DNA of 64,000 bases. It comes from Photorhabdus noenieputensis. GTDB lineage: Bacteria > Pseudomonadota > Gammaproteobacteria > Enterobacterales > Enterobacteriaceae. Location: the NCBI RefSeq assembly GCF_018448935.1, contig NZ_RCWC01000002.1, positions 45,644 through 109,643 on the forward strand. Direction: 5' to 3'. The notes beneath the pieces were generated by a model. That model saw only the letters and a program-made list of their open reading frames with translations, was not told the origin of the DNA and made no database searches. The position numbers and the translations under genes are program-made. Below, piece after piece: positions 1 to 9,625 of the stretch (position 1 is its first letter; the number at the start of each line of letters is the position of its first letter).

Positions 1-843
1 CGCTGGCTGTTTTTTCTGATAAGCACAGTGGCTTTTGGGATACTGACTTATGTCATTGTTGGCGGAACACGGGCTAATATTATCATTGCGTTCGCGTTGT
101 TTCTGTTTATTGGCATTGTGCGTGGCTGGATAACCTTGTGGATGTTGGTAACGGCGGGAGCAATAGGGATTGTTGGCATGTTTTGGTTGGCACTCAAACG
201 TTATAGTTTGGATGTCAGTGGTGCAGAAGCGTTTTATACTTTTCTCTATCTTACAAGGGATACTTTCTCTCCGTGGGAAAATCTTGCGTTACTGCTGAAT
301 AACTACGACAAAATTGATTTTCAGGGATTAGCGCCGATTATCCGTGATTTCTATGTCTTTATTCCAAGCTGGCTTTGGCCTGGACGTCCTGATGCTGTGT
401 TGAATTCTGCGAATTATTTTACCTGGGAAGTACTGGATAACCACTCTGGTCTGGCAATTTCTCCAACTCTGATAGGCTCTCTGGTTGTAATGGGGGGCGT
501 GTTATTTATTCCGGTTGGTGCGATTGTTGTTGGATTGATAATTAAGTGGTTTGACTGGATTTATGAATTAGGGAAACAAGAGACTAATCGTTATAAGGCC
601 GCCATCTTGCAGGCATTTTGCTTTGGTGCGATCTTCAACATGATTGTGTTAGCTCGCGAAGGAGTGGATTCATTTGTTTCCCGTGTGGTGTTTTTCTGTA
701 TTATTTTTGGCTTATGTCTGGTCATTGCTAAGTTATTGTACTGGTTATTTGAGAGTGCGGGGCTGATTAAAAAGTATCTGACTAGCAACCGAGTAGTATC
801 ACAAAAACGTCCGCTGCAATGTGAGGAAAGAAAATGGAGCTAA
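1..843 (+). CDS. wzyE: Enterobacterial common antigen polymerase WzyE, C-terminal part
   Basis: The open frame runs in from the left edge without a start, so only about the last 280 residues of a protein of roughly 450 are present. WzyE polymerises the lipid-linked trisaccharide repeats of enterobacterial common antigen on the periplasmic face of the inner membrane. The visible part has several hydrophobic helices, a long hydrophilic loop with the motif [13 protein letters not shown], and closing membrane segments, as in the C-terminal half of WzyE. It overlaps wecG by 10 bp, the normal order at the end of the wec operon. Recognition is by similarity to E. coli WzyE from memory. Confidence 0.9.
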   Translation, partial: RWLFFLISTVAFGILTYVIVGGTRANIIIAFALFLFIGIVRGWITLWMLVTAGAIGIVGMFWLALKRYSLDVSGAEAFYTFLYLTRDTFSPWENLALLLNNYDKIDFQGLAPIIRDFYVFIPSWLWPGRPDAVLNSANYFTWEVLDNHSGLAISPTLIGSLVVMGGVLFIPVGAIVVGLIIKWFDWIYELGKQETNRYKAAILQAFCFGAIFNMIVLAREGVDSFVSRVVFFCIIFGLCLVIAKLLYWLFESAGLIKKYLTSNRVVSQKRPLQCEERKWS

Positions 844-1571
844 ACAATATTCCTAAATACAGTATTCGTGGTTTGAATATTTGGGGCTTCCGCGATATGG
901 CGCACTTTCTTGACCATATTTTTCAACGCGGGCAAGTAAAGAGGGGTACTCTGGTTGCGATTAATGCGGAAAAAGTGCTGACGGCAGAGGAAGACCGCGC
1001 TTTAAGTACACTGCTGAGTGACGCAGAATATCTGTATGCTGATGGTATCAGCATTGTACGTGCGATTCGCCGTAAATATCCTGATGCTAAAGTTTCTCGT
1101 GTAGCGGGCGCTGATTTATGGGAAGCCATCATGGAGCGTGCCGGTAAAGAAGGCACGCCTATTTTTCTGGTTGGAGGTAAACCAGAGATATTGGAACAGA
1201 CGGAAAGTAAACTGCGAGCTCAGTGGAACGTCAATATTGTTGGCAGTCAGAACGGTTATTTCACACCAGAAGAACATCATGCTGTTTTTGAACGGATTCA
1301 TGCCAGCGGTGCGGCGATTGTGACAGTTGCAATGGGATCGCCTAAACAAGAAATTTTTATGCGTGACTGTCGGAAAATTCATTCGGATGCGTTGTATATG
1401 GGGGTTGGCGGTACTTATGACGTATTTACCGGCCATGTAAAACGTGCGCCAAAAGCATGGCAGAATTTGGGGCTTGAATGGCTTTATCGCCTATTATCAC
1501 AACCAAGTCGTATTCGTCGGCAGTTTAAGTTATTGAGATTTCTTGGATATTATTACAGTGGTCGTTTGTAA
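834..1571 (+). CDS. wecG: UDP-ManNAcA transferase WecG (ECA lipid II synthesis)
   Basis: A 245-residue protein of the WecG/TagA/CpsF glycosyltransferase family. WecG transfers N-acetylmannosaminuronic acid to lipid I, giving lipid II in the common antigen pathway, at the cytoplasmic side of the inner membrane. The family blocks are clear: [49 protein letters not shown] and the C-terminal [18 protein letters not shown]. The ATG lies inside the end of wzyE and the length matches the E. coli protein (about 246), so the two genes are probably translationally coupled. It is the last gene of the operon; the next gene has its own spacer of about 260 bp. Confidence 0.95.
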   Translation: MELNNIPKYSIRGLNIWGFRDMAHFLDHIFQRGQVKRGTLVAINAEKVLTAEEDRALSTLLSDAEYLYADGISIVRAIRRKYPDAKVSRVAGADLWEAIMERAGKEGTPIFLVGGKPEILEQTESKLRAQWNVNIVGSQNGYFTPEEHHAVFERIHASGAAIVTVAMGSPKQEIFMRDCRKIHSDALYMGVGGTYDVFTGHVKRAPKAWQNLGLEWLYRLLSQPSRIRRQFKLLRFLGYYYSGRL

Positions 1572-1582
1572 ATCTACGTTTT

Positions 1583-1608
1583 GCCTGTCGTGTGAATTTT
1601 CGTCAGGC
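1583..1608 (+). terminator. Weak hairpin after wecG
   Basis: GCCTGTCG and CGTCAGGC form an imperfect 8-bp stem (one mismatch) with a 10-nt loop, just after the wecG stop. No strong T-run follows, so intrinsic termination is only a possibility. The rest of the spacer to yifK (1609-1830) is AT-rich and I see no further clear element. Confidence 0.3.
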
Positions 1609-1830
1609 GATACTTTCGTCAGTCGATATAATGAATTTATTCCACAATATTTATCTAACAGTTTGATCCGGCCGGATTTTCACTATTTGTAGTTAATTAT
1701 TGGATAATTTTTTATTCCACTCAATGGAAAAACATGTTTTGATCCCTGACCTTTTTATGGCTGATTAACATCAGTCTTGTATGTTTTTGTTACTACACAT
1801 TACAACAATATAACAATGGACAGGGAATTT

Positions 1831-3207
1831 ATGGCAGATCAACAACATAGCTTGCAACGGGGTTTAGAAGCCCGTCATATAGAGCTGATAGCATTAGGCG
1901 GCACAATTGGTGTCGGTCTGTTTATGGGCTCGGCCAGTACATTGAAATGGGCTGGTCCTTCCGTTTTGCTGGCTTATATTATTGCCGGAATTTTTGTTTT
2001 TTTCATTATGCGATCGATGGGAGAAATGCTGTTTCTTGAACCTGTCACAGGTTCTTTCGCCTCTTTTGGACATAAATATCTCAGCCCATACTGGGGATGC
2101 CTCACTGCTTGGGGCTATTGGTTTATGTGGGTGGCGGTAGGAATATCAGAAATAACGGCTATCGGGGTTTATGCTGAGTTTTGGTTCCCTGAACTTCCTC
2201 AGTGGGTATCAGCATTGATTGCGGTGGCACTGGTCGCTTTGGCTAACCTCGCGGCGGTACGTCTTTATGGTGAGCTGGAATTTTGGTTTGCGATGATTAA
2301 GGTGACCACAATTATCGTCATGATTCTGATTGGCTTGGGATTGATATTTTTCGGTATTGGTAATCAATGGCAGCCTATTGGGTTGGATAATCTGACTGCG
2401 CATGGCGGTTTCTTTGTGGGTAATTGGCAAGGATTCTTGTTTGCGCTCTGTATTGTGGTTGCATCTTATCAGGGTGTGGAGTTGGTTGGTATCACTGCGG
2501 GGGAAGCGAAGAACCCTCAGGTGACATTGAAAAAAGCGATTAACAATATTCTCTGGCGTATCCTGATTTTCTACGTGGGCGCGATCTTTATTGTAGTGAC
2601 ATTATTTCCGTGGACAGAAGTGGGTTCACAGGGCAGCCCGTTTGTCATGACATTTACCAAAGTTGGGATCACCTCAGCGGCAGCCGTGATTAACTTTGTT
2701 GTATTGACGGCCGCGCTTTCCGGTTGTAACAGTGGTATGTACAGTGGTGGGCGGATGCTTTATGCGTTGGCGCAAAACCGTCAGCTACCTTCATCATTGA
2801 CTAAATTGTCAAAGAATGGGGTACCGGTAATTGGTATTGCTATCACTATTTTGTGTTTGATTGTGGGCTCTAGTTTGAATTACTTGATCCCGAATCCGCA
2901 GGCGGTTTTTGTTTATGTGTATAGTGCCAGTGTGTTGCCAGGAATGGTACCGTGGTTTGTTATTCTGATGAGCCAATTGCGTTTTCGTCAGTATCATCAA
3001 CAATCACTGAAACAACATGGTTTTAAATCTATCCTGTTCCCCTATGTAAATTACCTGACATTGGCATTTTTATGTTGTGTGTTGATAGGTATGGCCATTA
3101 ACCCGGATACCCGTTTTTCATTGCTGGTAGGTGGGGGATTTTTGTTGATAGTGTCGCTGATTTATTGGTTGGTGAAGCTTTTTAACGGTAAAAAACTCAA
3201 AGCCTGA
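1831..3207 (+). CDS. yifK: Amino acid:H+ symporter YifK (ThrP), APC family
   Basis: A 458-residue APC-family permease with about 12 membrane segments, closely matching E. coli YifK/ThrP, a threonine/serine proton symporter of the inner membrane. Diagnostic stretches are [20 protein letters not shown] at the N-terminus, [20 protein letters not shown], the [14 protein letters not shown] block and SGCNSGMYS. An upstream in-frame start at 1777 exists, but the chosen ATG gives the conserved MADQ N-terminus and follows a CAGGGA ribosome site 5 nt away. In E. coli the gene likewise lies between wecG and the argX tRNA operon. No attenuator-like element was seen; the 157-bp spacer to the tRNAs carries their promoter. 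Confidence 0.94.
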   Translation: MADQQHSLQRGLEARHIELIALGGTIGVGLFMGSASTLKWAGPSVLLAYIIAGIFVFFIMRSMGEMLFLEPVTGSFASFGHKYLSPYWGCLTAWGYWFMWVAVGISEITAIGVYAEFWFPELPQWVSALIAVALVALANLAAVRLYGELEFWFAMIKVTTIIVMILIGLGLIFFGIGNQWQPIGLDNLTAHGGFFVGNWQGFLFALCIVVASYQGVELVGITAGEAKNPQVTLKKAINNILWRILIFYVGAIFIVVTLFPWTEVGSQGSPFVMTFTKVGITSAAAVINFVVLTAALSGCNSGMYSGGRMLYALAQNRQLPSSLTKLSKNGVPVIGIAITILCLIVGSSLNYLIPNPQAVFVYVYSASVLPGMVPWFVILMSQLRFRQYHQQSLKQHGFKSILFPYVNYLTLAFLCCVLIGMAINPDTRFSLLVGGGFLLIVSLIYWLVKLFNGKKLKA

Positions 3208-3314
3208 TCGATTGATTTACTGTCACGGTGGTAGTGAATAGGGAAGTTAAGGGCTGGCTTTATCTACGAAATGAACAAGGTGTAATCAAACGCATCATTT
3301 CTTTAAAAAAGCAC

Positions 3315-3343
3315 TGGACAGTAGATCATTAAATCCGTACTAT
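3315..3343 (+). promoter_or_regulatory. Sigma-70 promoter of the tRNA operon
   Basis: TGGACA and TACTAT are separated by 17 bp, about 20 bp upstream of the first tRNA. The following discriminator CCCCATCCGC is GC-rich, as in stringently controlled stable RNA promoters. Position and spacing support it; there is no experimental evidence. Confidence 0.65.
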
Positions 3344-3364
3344 CCCCATCCGCAACGGCGTTAA

Positions 3365-3441
<77 letters not shown>

Positions 3442-3515
3442 TTATTTGCGTGCAAGAGCTGCGGTGATGTATTACGCTGTTGGTAGTTAAGTATTTAGCA
3501 GTAAATAGCTGTTAT

Positions 3516-3592
3516 GGTGGCTATAGCTCAGTTGGTAGAGCCCTGGATTGTGATTCCAGTTGTCGTGGGTTCGAGTCCCATTAGCCACCCCA
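3516..3592 (+). tRNA. hisR: tRNA-His (anticodon GTG)
   Basis: A 77-nt gene including the extra G at position -1 typical of tRNA-His. The anticodon loop contains GTG (GGATTGTGATTCC), the T-arm GGGTTCGAGTCCC is intact and CCA is encoded. Second tRNA of the operon. Confidence 0.97.
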
Positions 3593-3607
3593 TCTTTTTT
3601 ATGACAC

Positions 3608-3694
3608 GCGAGGGTGGCGGAATTGGTAGACGCGCTAGCTTCAGGTGTTAGTGTCCTTACGGACGTGGGGGTTCAAGTCCCCCCTTTCGCACCA
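3608..3694 (+). tRNA. leuT: tRNA-Leu (anticodon CAG)
   Basis: An 87-nt class II tRNA with the long variable arm expected for leucine. The anticodon loop TTCAGGT gives CAG, which reads CUG. Acceptor GCGAGGG pairs with the 3' end before the encoded ACCA. Third tRNA of the operon, 15 nt after tRNA-His. Confidence 0.97.
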
Positions 3695-3723
3695 TAAAAA
3701 AGAGAATAAAGAATAAAAAATTT

Positions 3724-3800
3724 CGGCGAGTAGCGCAGCTTGGTAGCGCAACTGGTTTGGGACCAGTGGGTCGGAGGTTCGAATCCTCTCTCGCCGACCA
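3724..3800 (+). tRNA. proM: tRNA-Pro (anticodon TGG)
   Basis: A 77-nt cloverleaf with acceptor CGGCGAG/CTCGCCG, anticodon loop TTTGGGA (TGG), T-arm GGAGGTTCGAATCCTCT and an encoded CCA. Last of the four tRNAs and followed at once by a strong terminator. Confidence 0.97.
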
Positions 3801-3811
3801 AATTCTAAAAG

Positions 3812-3837
3812 AACCCTGCACAACGCAGGGTTTTTTG
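3812..3837 (+). terminator. Intrinsic terminator of the tRNA operon
   Basis: ACCCTGC-acaac-GCAGGGT forms a 7-bp GC-rich stem followed directly by six Ts, 12 nt after tRNA-Pro. Confidence 0.92.
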
Positions 3838-4006
3838 CGTTTTATCCCTTTTTGTTCCCCTAACTTTTTGTTTCCTTTCCTGTCCATGTACCTTCAAGTT
3901 GTTCTCTGCTGATGCAAATTTAGTGGATTGTTTTTTTGAAAATAACTATTTGTTTTATATGTAAATTTCTCATTTTTTGTATTTTGACGACAATTGATAT
4001 ATTAGC

Positions 4007-4024
4007 TGTCTCAAATAAGAGACT
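4007..4024 (+). promoter_or_regulatory. Distal GlrR (QseF)-type operator of glmZ
   Basis: TGTC-N10-GACT with the palindromic core GTCTCAAATAAGAGAC. The known activator site of the GlrR response regulator upstream of glmY/glmZ is TGTC-N10-GACA. The core is an exact copy of the second site 63 bp downstream. About 160-175 bp upstream of the sigma-54 promoter, a usual distance for enhancer binding. The preceding 3838-4006 is AT-rich with nothing I can assign. Confidence 0.75.
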
Positions 4025-4069
4025 TATAACAAATTGAATTATAATGAAAATAATAAATACCTTATGTTT

Positions 4070-4087
4070 TGTCTCAAATAAGAGACA
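4070..4087 (+). promoter_or_regulatory. Proximal GlrR (QseF)-type operator of glmZ
   Basis: TGTCTCAAATAAGAGACA is a perfect TGTC-N10-GACA element, about 95-110 bp upstream of the glmZ sigma-54 promoter. Together with the distal copy it forms the paired upstream activating sites known for sigma-54-dependent glmZ. Confidence 0.8.
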
Positions 4088-4182
4088 GTGCATAAAATGA
4101 ATTTTGTGATGATTCGATTTGTTGTTGTAATAAATAGAGAAATAGCTGATGAAGCGAGGCAGCTTTCATTTGCATAAAAGTT

Positions 4183-4197
4183 GGCACACTAAATGCA
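4183..4197 (+). promoter_or_regulatory. Sigma-54 promoter of glmZ
   Basis: In TTGGCACACTAAATGCA the invariant GG (4183-4184) and GC (4195-4196) are exactly 10 bp apart, the -24/-12 spacing for RpoN. The glmZ 5' end begins 13 nt after the GC, as expected for this promoter class. Confidence 0.85.
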
Positions 4198-4208
4198 TTA
4201 TTATAAAC

Positions 4209-4425
4209 GTAGATGCTCATCCTATTTCTTATGATTGCGTATGCTTCATAAACCCAGGGATGATGCAGAGCCGATTATCGGTGCCTATTGTCCATGTCAC
4301 AGATGAGTAAGATATAACCCTCTTTTCATCGCCGACCGGACTCAACGTTGAGTGAGGCACTATCCGTCTGTAGACCTGATTGTATTTGTACACCTATCTT
4401 TGTTTTTAAGGTAGGTGTTTTTTTT
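4209..4425 (+). ncRNA. glmZ: Small regulatory RNA GlmZ
   Basis: About 217 nt that match E. coli GlmZ in order: the 5' end GTAGATGCTCAT, the central GATGCAGAGCCG and TCGGTGC hairpin, CAACGTTGAGTGAGGCAC, AGACCTG, and a terminator (CACCTA/TAGGTG stem) followed by eight Ts. GlmZ base-pairs with glmS mRNA with Hfq and activates glucosamine-6-phosphate synthase translation; RapZ and RNase E control its processing. The location between proM and the hem operon is the same as in E. coli. The sigma-54 promoter and GlrR sites fix the 5' end; the 3' end is set by the T-run. Recognition is by sequence memory, so exact ends may shift by a few bases. Confidence 0.9.
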
Positions 4426-4572
4426 ATTTCTGAAAGGTATATCTGGCAGGTTTATATACTGTTTAGGTATTACTGTCTAATATAAACAGAACTGAAAATA
4501 TGATGGTTAGTTTTTTGGCTATAAAATTAATTTAGTTACTTCGTTCCTAAACTTATCTTAAGGGGAATATTG

Positions 4573-4875
4573 ATGTCAAAAATGATAGGATGCTTTGGTT
4601 GTGGTCGAATGTTGCATGAGTCTGCACAATCGTGTCCACATTGTGGCGCGATGATAAAGGCTTATTCTTCTGGTAGTAAAAACCGAATTGTTGCTGCACT
4701 GTTGGCGTTTTTTCTTGGTTACATTGGCGCTCATAAATTTTATCTGGGCAAAATCGGTATGGGGATTTTATATCTGCTATTTTGCTGGACATTAATCCCT
4801 GTACTTATCGCATTTATTGAATTTATTATTTATCTTTGCACTTCCGATGAAGATTTTGCCAAGAAATATGGTTAG
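4573..4875 (+). CDS. Zinc-ribbon TM2-domain membrane protein
   Basis: A 100-residue protein. The N-terminus has a zinc ribbon with C7-x2-C10 and C21-x2-C24. A TM2 domain follows: two hydrophobic helices at about 37-55 and 61-83, with the typical short segment LGYIGAHKFYLGK between them. The ATG follows AGGGGAATATTG; a TTG one codon upstream is less likely. Function is unknown: TM2 proteins are small inner-membrane proteins without an established role in enterobacteria. It is a single gene with its own terminator between glmZ and the convergent hem operon. The spacer before it (4426-4572) is AT-rich and presumably holds its promoter. Confidence 0.85.
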   Translation: MSKMIGCFGCGRMLHESAQSCPHCGAMIKAYSSGSKNRIVAALLAFFLGYIGAHKFYLGKIGMGILYLLFCWTLIPVLIAFIEFIIYLCTSDEDFAKKYG

Positions 4876-4902
4876 AAAAATGCCCCGTGTGGGGCATTTT
4901 TA
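4876..4902. terminator. Bidirectional terminator between TM2 gene and hemY
   Basis: AAAAATGCCCC-GTGT-GGGGCATTTTT is a perfect inverted repeat with A/T flanks on both sides, starting at the TM2 gene stop. It can act on the TM2 gene and on the converging hem operon. Confidence 0.9.
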
Positions 4903-4965
4903 ATCAGAGGTATGAAGACTTGCTAATAAAGATGGCGATGGATGAGAGATCACGACGTTACAGTG

Positions 4966-6198
4966 TTAGTTGACACTATTGCTATTAACTAAATCACTCT
5001 TCACGACATTACTCTCGCGCTTCAAAGTGAGCATTAATCCCTCGCGCCGAACTTGTGCGGCCTCTTCTGGTTTACGCAGTTTATCCAATGCATCTGCTAA
5101 CCAGGCATAATCATGTGCATCAGGACGTTGAGCTAATGCGGTTTTAAAGTCTTTTACTGCTTTTTCCCATTCTCTGTGGCGCAAAGCAACTTGTCCAAGC
5201 GTACTGTTTAGCAGGGGAGTTGAGCCATGTTGTTTTAACTGATAATCCAGCGCGTTTTGTATCGGCTTTGGATCTTCGCTTTTTAAGCGTGGGATCAATA
5301 AGAGTAAACGTTCGTCATATTGACGTTTTAAGCTTTCCAAGATGATCTTTTGTGCAGTTTCATGGTCATCACATTCGATTAAATGTTCAGATATTGCAAC
5401 TTGTAAAGCCACATCATGGCGAATTTTTCGGCTTTGATCGTGCCACCAACGTTTTAAGCCTTCGCTACCTTGTTCTGCCATGTACTGATTCATCAGGCCG
5501 ATATAGGCTTGCTGGCGCAATTTGTGAATTTGTAACTCATCATGTAGATGGATTTTTTCCATTACTGGTAGTATATCAATCAGTGACTGGTAAGCTCCTG
5601 ACTTCATATAAGCCTGTTCAGCCAGGCGTAAGACTTCTGGATGGCGTGAAGCTTGATTTAATAGCTTGTCTACACCATGACGGGCTGCATGAATTTCACC
5701 TTGCGTGAGTTGAATACGTACACGGGTAATATCCACGGGCAACTGGTTATTATCTGCGACTTCTGCCGCACGTTGCAGATATTGATTGGTACGGAATTCA
5801 TCCCCGCGTTGTTGAGCTGCTTCAGCCGCTAGTAAATAGTTGACCACAGGTTGTTCTGCATGGTCAGCGTTACGGGTCAGTAATTGCTCAACTTGTTTGA
5901 AATCGCCTTCTGCCAGTTTGATCAGCGCTGCTTTTGTTTGAGCATGGGCACGGCTGCGTTTGCGTCCAAGGAACCAGCCACGGGTACGTGAGCCTGTGCG
6001 TATAACTCTACGGTAGCACCAGCCAAGGAGGCAGAGTACCAATTGTAAAAGAACAAATATAATGAACAGGCCGGTAACACTGGTTTCAATGTTGTAATTG
6101 TCAGTTTGAATCAGCACATATCCTTGATGACCGGCAACGATTGGACCAAGCACAATACCAACAATGAGTACCACAAACAGTAATAGAACTTTCAGCAT
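4966..6198 (-). CDS. hemY: HemY, inner-membrane TPR-like protein of the hem operon
   Basis: A 410-residue protein with two N-terminal membrane segments (about 1-22 and 40-62) and a long helical TPR-like cytoplasmic part, as in E. coli HemY. Family blocks include LLLFVVLIVGIVLGPIVAG, GYVLIQTDNYNIETS, KAALIKLAEGDFKQVEQLL and NYLLAAEAAQQRGD. Despite the name this is not the oxygen-dependent protoporphyrinogen oxidase of Gram-positives. Its biochemical role is unclear, although it is consistently the last gene of hemCDXY. It starts 5 bp after the hemX stop, so co-transcription is near certain. Confidence 0.93.
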   Translation of the reverse strand: MLKVLLLFVVLIVGIVLGPIVAGHQGYVLIQTDNYNIETSVTGLFIIFVLLQLVLCLLGWCYRRVIRTGSRTRGWFLGRKRSRAHAQTKAALIKLAEGDFKQVEQLLTRNADHAEQPVVNYLLAAEAAQQRGDEFRTNQYLQRAAEVADNNQLPVDITRVRIQLTQGEIHAARHGVDKLLNQASRHPEVLRLAEQAYMKSGAYQSLIDILPVMEKIHLHDELQIHKLRQQAYIGLMNQYMAEQGSEGLKRWWHDQSRKIRHDVALQVAISEHLIECDDHETAQKIILESLKRQYDERLLLLIPRLKSEDPKPIQNALDYQLKQHGSTPLLNSTLGQVALRHREWEKAVKDFKTALAQRPDAHDYAWLADALDKLRKPEEAAQVRREGLMLTLKRESNVVKSDLVNSNSVN

Positions 6199-6203
6199 AG
6201 CTC

Positions 6204-7328
6204 TCAGCCCTCCTGATTGGTTTCAGAAGATTGGGAAAGCAAGTTGCGAACCCGGGTTTGCATCAGTTTTTCCAGTAAAGGCTGGCTTGAAAGTTGGTCC
6301 GGCGCAGTGATGGAAACAGGCTGCTGGCTTAATGAATCAATTTCGTCCAAGAATGCTTTGGTATTGGGATCGTTGATATCAAAGTAAGCTCTAACCCAAG
6401 TTGAAACCGTTTCTAATGACTGTTTAAAAACTTCACCTTGATGACGCGGTATTGCCTGGGCGGCAATCAACAGTCGGGCGCGAATATTCTCTCGTAGATA
6501 GATATCTTGATTTGGTGCCAGTAATGGTTCTGCTGTGGTATCCCGGCGACGGATGGTAATGAAATTATCCATGAAACTCTTCCAGCTTTTGCTCAAATTC
6601 TGGTGCCATTCAGATAACGTACCGGTTAATTCATCATTATCTTCGTCCATTGGCGAACCATCAGTTGTATTGTCAGCCAGACGCAGATTATCTACTTGGT
6701 TAGAAAGCTGATTAACTCGCAGGATAATGCCGTCAAAATCAATCTGACTAATGGCGGATAATGTACTGATGTCTTGTGTAATTGCCCGACGAATTTCAAT
6801 CAAGCTTGGATCATTCATTTCAGCGAGACTGGCATCTGCATTTTTCAACAGAGCAGCGGCAGTGACTATATCTTGATCATTCCATAATTTCCGGCCTGCC
6901 ATTTTGACCAGAAAATCAGCTTGTGCCAGTAGCCAGCTTTTTACATCAGAACTGGATAACGCAGAGATTTTGGCCTGTAACTCTTGTAGACTATTACCTA
7001 GTTGCTTATTTTGTGCGGCGAAATGGCTTAAAGTCTGTGATTGTTCTTTAAACAGCGCTTCAATATGCTGTTTATCCTGTGATTGCTGTTGTTTCAGTGA
7101 TTCCAGTTGTTGGCGTAGCTCGTGGTTCTCGGTACTCAGTAAATGGCTTTGCTGCTGTCCGTAGTAATAAAGACCGCCACCAATTGCCAGCATGATTGCA
7201 ATAGCAATAATGTTTTTTAGCGTGCCAGCACGTTCTTGCTTTTGAGGCACTGTTTCGGGCTGTTGCGAGTTTTCAACCGTAGTTTTTGTTTGTTCAACTG
7301 TCTCGGAGGACTGTTTTTGCTCCGTCAT
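6204..7328 (-). CDS. hemX: HemX, membrane-anchored coiled-coil protein
   Basis: A 374-residue protein with an acidic N-terminus, one membrane helix (about 38-58) and a coiled coil rich in Q, L and E, followed by a conserved periplasmic domain. The blocks [35 protein letters not shown] and [19 protein letters not shown] match E. coli HemX. An ATG three codons upstream (7337) exists, but the chosen one restores the MTEQ start of the E. coli protein. HemX was once proposed to be a uroporphyrinogen methyltransferase, but it lacks that fold, so the function remains unsettled. Confidence 0.92.
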   Translation of the reverse strand: MTEQKQSSETVEQTKTTVENSQQPETVPQKQERAGTLKNIIAIAIMLAIGGGLYYYGQQQSHLLSTENHELRQQLESLKQQQSQDKQHIEALFKEQSQTLSHFAAQNKQLGNSLQELQAKISALSSSDVKSWLLAQADFLVKMAGRKLWNDQDIVTAAALLKNADASLAEMNDPSLIEIRRAITQDISTLSAISQIDFDGIILRVNQLSNQVDNLRLADNTTDGSPMDEDNDELTGTLSEWHQNLSKSWKSFMDNFITIRRRDTTAEPLLAPNQDIYLRENIRARLLIAAQAIPRHQGEVFKQSLETVSTWVRAYFDINDPNTKAFLDEIDSLSQQPVSITAPDQLSSQPLLEKLMQTRVRNLLSQSSETNQEG

Positions 7329-7348
7329 AGTGGGCATCCCATGTCAGT

Positions 7349-8089
7349 TTATTCTAGTGCCTGAATTAAGGCGTCATTATCTGCACTTTTTGCAACTTTA
7401 ACATCCTGCCAGCCCAAGTTACGGGCGGTATGTGCAAGACGCTCGCTTACCACAATCAGGCGGCAATGCAATAACCACCTGTTTCGATCACTTTCGGGTA
7501 TTAAGTTATATAACAGTTGCAGTATTTCGCCACTGGTTACAACTAAAGTTTGTACTTCATACTTTTGCCAGTGGGCACTGAATTCTGCTGCCGGGTAGTC
7601 TACTGGCTGACGGAAATAACATTCACAATAATTAACTGTGGCACCTCTTTCTGTCAGCGTCCGGGCAATAAGTTCACGTCCGCCATTTCCCCTAAGCAGC
7701 AAAGCCTGTTTATTTTCAACCTGATATAGTGATGGTAGTGTTAGCAGGATTTCGCTGGTCTCACCCTCTGATGACCAGATAACATTCATACCCGTTAGTT
7801 GATGAAAAGCCAGAGCGGTTGATCTGCCAATAGCATAATAAATCAGCTTATCGGGCCATGACAGATTAATTTTATTTAACTGCGAGTTTGCATAATAAAC
7901 TGCATTTTTTGACAACAGAAATACCATATCACCGGTATTTAAATGGCTAAGCTTCTCAGCTAGCTGTGGCAGCTCTGAACCAGGGTGAATATTGATTAAA
8001 GGCGCGCTGAAAGCTGTTTTTCCCGCAGCCTGTAACTTTCTGACTAGTTCCTCTCCGGCAGGAGCGGGGCGAGTCACCAGAATGCTCAT
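7349..8089 (-). CDS. hemD: Uroporphyrinogen-III synthase
   Basis: A 246-residue two-domain protein. HemD cyclises hydroxymethylbilane with inversion of ring D to give uroporphyrinogen III, the branch point to heme, siroheme and cobalamin. The family is poorly conserved, but the [20 protein letters not shown] start, the central [24 protein letters not shown], and [12 protein letters not shown] are recognisable. It overlaps hemC by ATGA (8086-8089), so the two enzymes that act in sequence are translationally coupled. Confidence 0.93.
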   Translation of the reverse strand: MSILVTRPAPAGEELVRKLQAAGKTAFSAPLINIHPGSELPQLAEKLSHLNTGDMVFLLSKNAVYYANSQLNKINLSWPDKLIYYAIGRSTALAFHQLTGMNVIWSSEGETSEILLTLPSLYQVENKQALLLRGNGGRELIARTLTERGATVNYCECYFRQPVDYPAAEFSAHWQKYEVQTLVVTSGEILQLLYNLIPESDRNRWLLHCRLIVVSERLAHTARNLGWQDVKVAKSADNDALIQALE

Positions 8090-9027
8090 GTGGGGGGATT
8101 TCCTCGATAAATTTCGGTGAGTATTTTCCGCGCGCCCCGCTCTAGCAACTCTTCTGCCAATTCAACGCCTGCCTGGCAAGCATCTTTTGGTAAAGCTGTT
8201 CTCTCACCGCGAATAATAACACTACCATCAGGTGCGCCAACCAATGCCCGTAACCAGATTTTCCCATCCTGCCAAACGGCATAGCTACCTATTGGTACTT
8301 GGCAGCCTCCTTCTAGCCGGGTATTCATCGCACGTTCGGCAAGAACACAGATTTCTGTATCATAGTGATTTAATGGCGCTAGCAGCGTTTGTGTTTGTTG
8401 GTCGTCAAGGCGGCATTCAATTCCTACTGCTCCTTGACCAACGGCAGGTAATGATTGTTCTGCTGTCAATGGCGTACGGATACGCTCATGCAGTTTTAAC
8501 CTATTCAGTCCTGCGACGGCGAGGATGATTGCATCATAGTGACCATTATCCAACTTGCTCAGGCGGGTTCCGACATTGCCCCGAAGGTCACGGATAATCA
8601 GATCAGGACGTAATTCACGGAGTTGACACTGACGGCGTAAGCTCGATGTGCCAACAATGCTGCCGGTTGGCAATTCATCAAGAGAAGGATATTTGACAGA
8701 GACGAAAGCATCATGAGGATCATCGCGTTCACAAATCGTGACCAGACCTAGCCCTTCTGGAAAAGAGACTGGGACATCTTTCATTGAATGGACCGCGATA
8801 TCGGCTCGGCCTTCAAGCAGAGCTAATTCTAACTCTTTGACAAACAGCCCTTTTCCGCCGATTTTTGCCAGAGGCGTGTCCAGAATGACATCGCCTTTGG
8901 TTACCATCGGAACCAGTTGAACTTCCAGATCTGGGTGACATTGTTGTAGTTTTTGCTGAACATACAGCGCTTGCCACATAGCCAGAGGGCTTTGTCGGGT
9001 TGCGATACGGATGGTTTTAGTTGACAT
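8086..9027 (-). CDS. hemC: Hydroxymethylbilane synthase (porphobilinogen deaminase)
   Basis: A 313-residue protein. It polymerises four porphobilinogens into hydroxymethylbilane in the cytoplasm using a covalent dipyrromethane cofactor. The cofactor attachment cysteine is C242 in [10 protein letters not shown], at the same number as in E. coli. Also visible are [13 protein letters not shown], the catalytic aspartate region [11 protein letters not shown] (84) and the arginine-rich GTSSLRRQ and [11 protein letters not shown] substrate-binding loops. It is the first gene of hemCDXY, transcribed away from cyaA. Confidence 0.97.
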   Translation of the reverse strand: MSTKTIRIATRQSPLAMWQALYVQQKLQQCHPDLEVQLVPMVTKGDVILDTPLAKIGGKGLFVKELELALLEGRADIAVHSMKDVPVSFPEGLGLVTICERDDPHDAFVSVKYPSLDELPTGSIVGTSSLRRQCQLRELRPDLIIRDLRGNVGTRLSKLDNGHYDAIILAVAGLNRLKLHERIRTPLTAEQSLPAVGQGAVGIECRLDDQQTQTLLAPLNHYDTEICVLAERAMNTRLEGGCQVPIGSYAVWQDGKIWLRALVGAPDGSVIIRGERTALPKDACQAGVELAEELLERGARKILTEIYRGNPPT

Positions 9028-9625
9028 AGATGTTTGTATTTCTCGGGCTTTTCAGCCGTCATATATAATGAAAAACATAGCACTCGTTTTAACACTTCAG
9101 CACTTTTTTTTCCAGCTAGGGGCTAAGAAGAAGGTATGCTGGTTATGTTAAATTATAAAATAAATTTTAATTTTTAAATTATTTTTATGGCAATGAAACT
9201 AGATTGATTTAATTATGAATTAACTTTTTCAGTAAATTATTTCTGTAATTAAGAAATTCTGAATGAAAAGAATCGTTAATTAAAATATAGCCAATGGAGT
9301 CATTTTCATCGGGTTGATGATAACAAGGTATTATGCGTATTAGCTTGAAAAAATGGACGGAGAAAATTTCTTTCGTATAAGAAAGTATAAACGGTATGGG
9401 TTTTTTGATTATTTCCTTATATAACAACGTATTATTTGATTTTTCGTACGATAGGACATCGCAATTCAATTGCTTTACTGACTTTACGGTTTATCGACAA
9501 GGTGTTAAATTGATCACGTTTCCGGTAATAAATTGGTAAAAATCATTCTAAATAATTCCATCAAGCTATAACAGCCGGAAACGGGGGATTTATCTGGTCA
9601 CTGGAACTCAATTGGGCGAGACGTC
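9028..9625. promoter_or_regulatory. Divergent hemC-cyaA intergenic region
   Basis: A spacer of about 600 bp between divergent hemC and cyaA. The left two thirds are strongly AT-rich. The last 130 bp resemble the E. coli cyaA leader, including the CRP site and the CAGCCGGAAACGGGGG segment about 70-50 nt before the start. No other gene in it is convincing. Confidence 0.6.
9500..9521 (+). promoter_or_regulatory. CRP-binding site of cyaA
   Basis: The core TGTTAAATTGATCACG has a good right half (TGATCACG) and a degenerate left half, and is nearly identical to the CRP operator at the E. coli cyaA P2 promoter. In E. coli it mediates cAMP-CRP repression of adenylate cyclase. It lies 105 bp before the start codon. 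Confidence 0.8.

Noticed and set aside
3641..3887. Minus-strand frames across tRNA-Leu and tRNA-Pro
   Set aside because: They are made of tRNA complement sequence and are often mis-annotated as proteins.
9209..9469. 86-codon minus-strand frame in the hemC-cyaA spacer
   Set aside because: It needs a TTG start, has no ribosome site, is very AT-rich and lies in a region that is a promoter spacer in relatives. A decayed gene is possible but cannot be supported.
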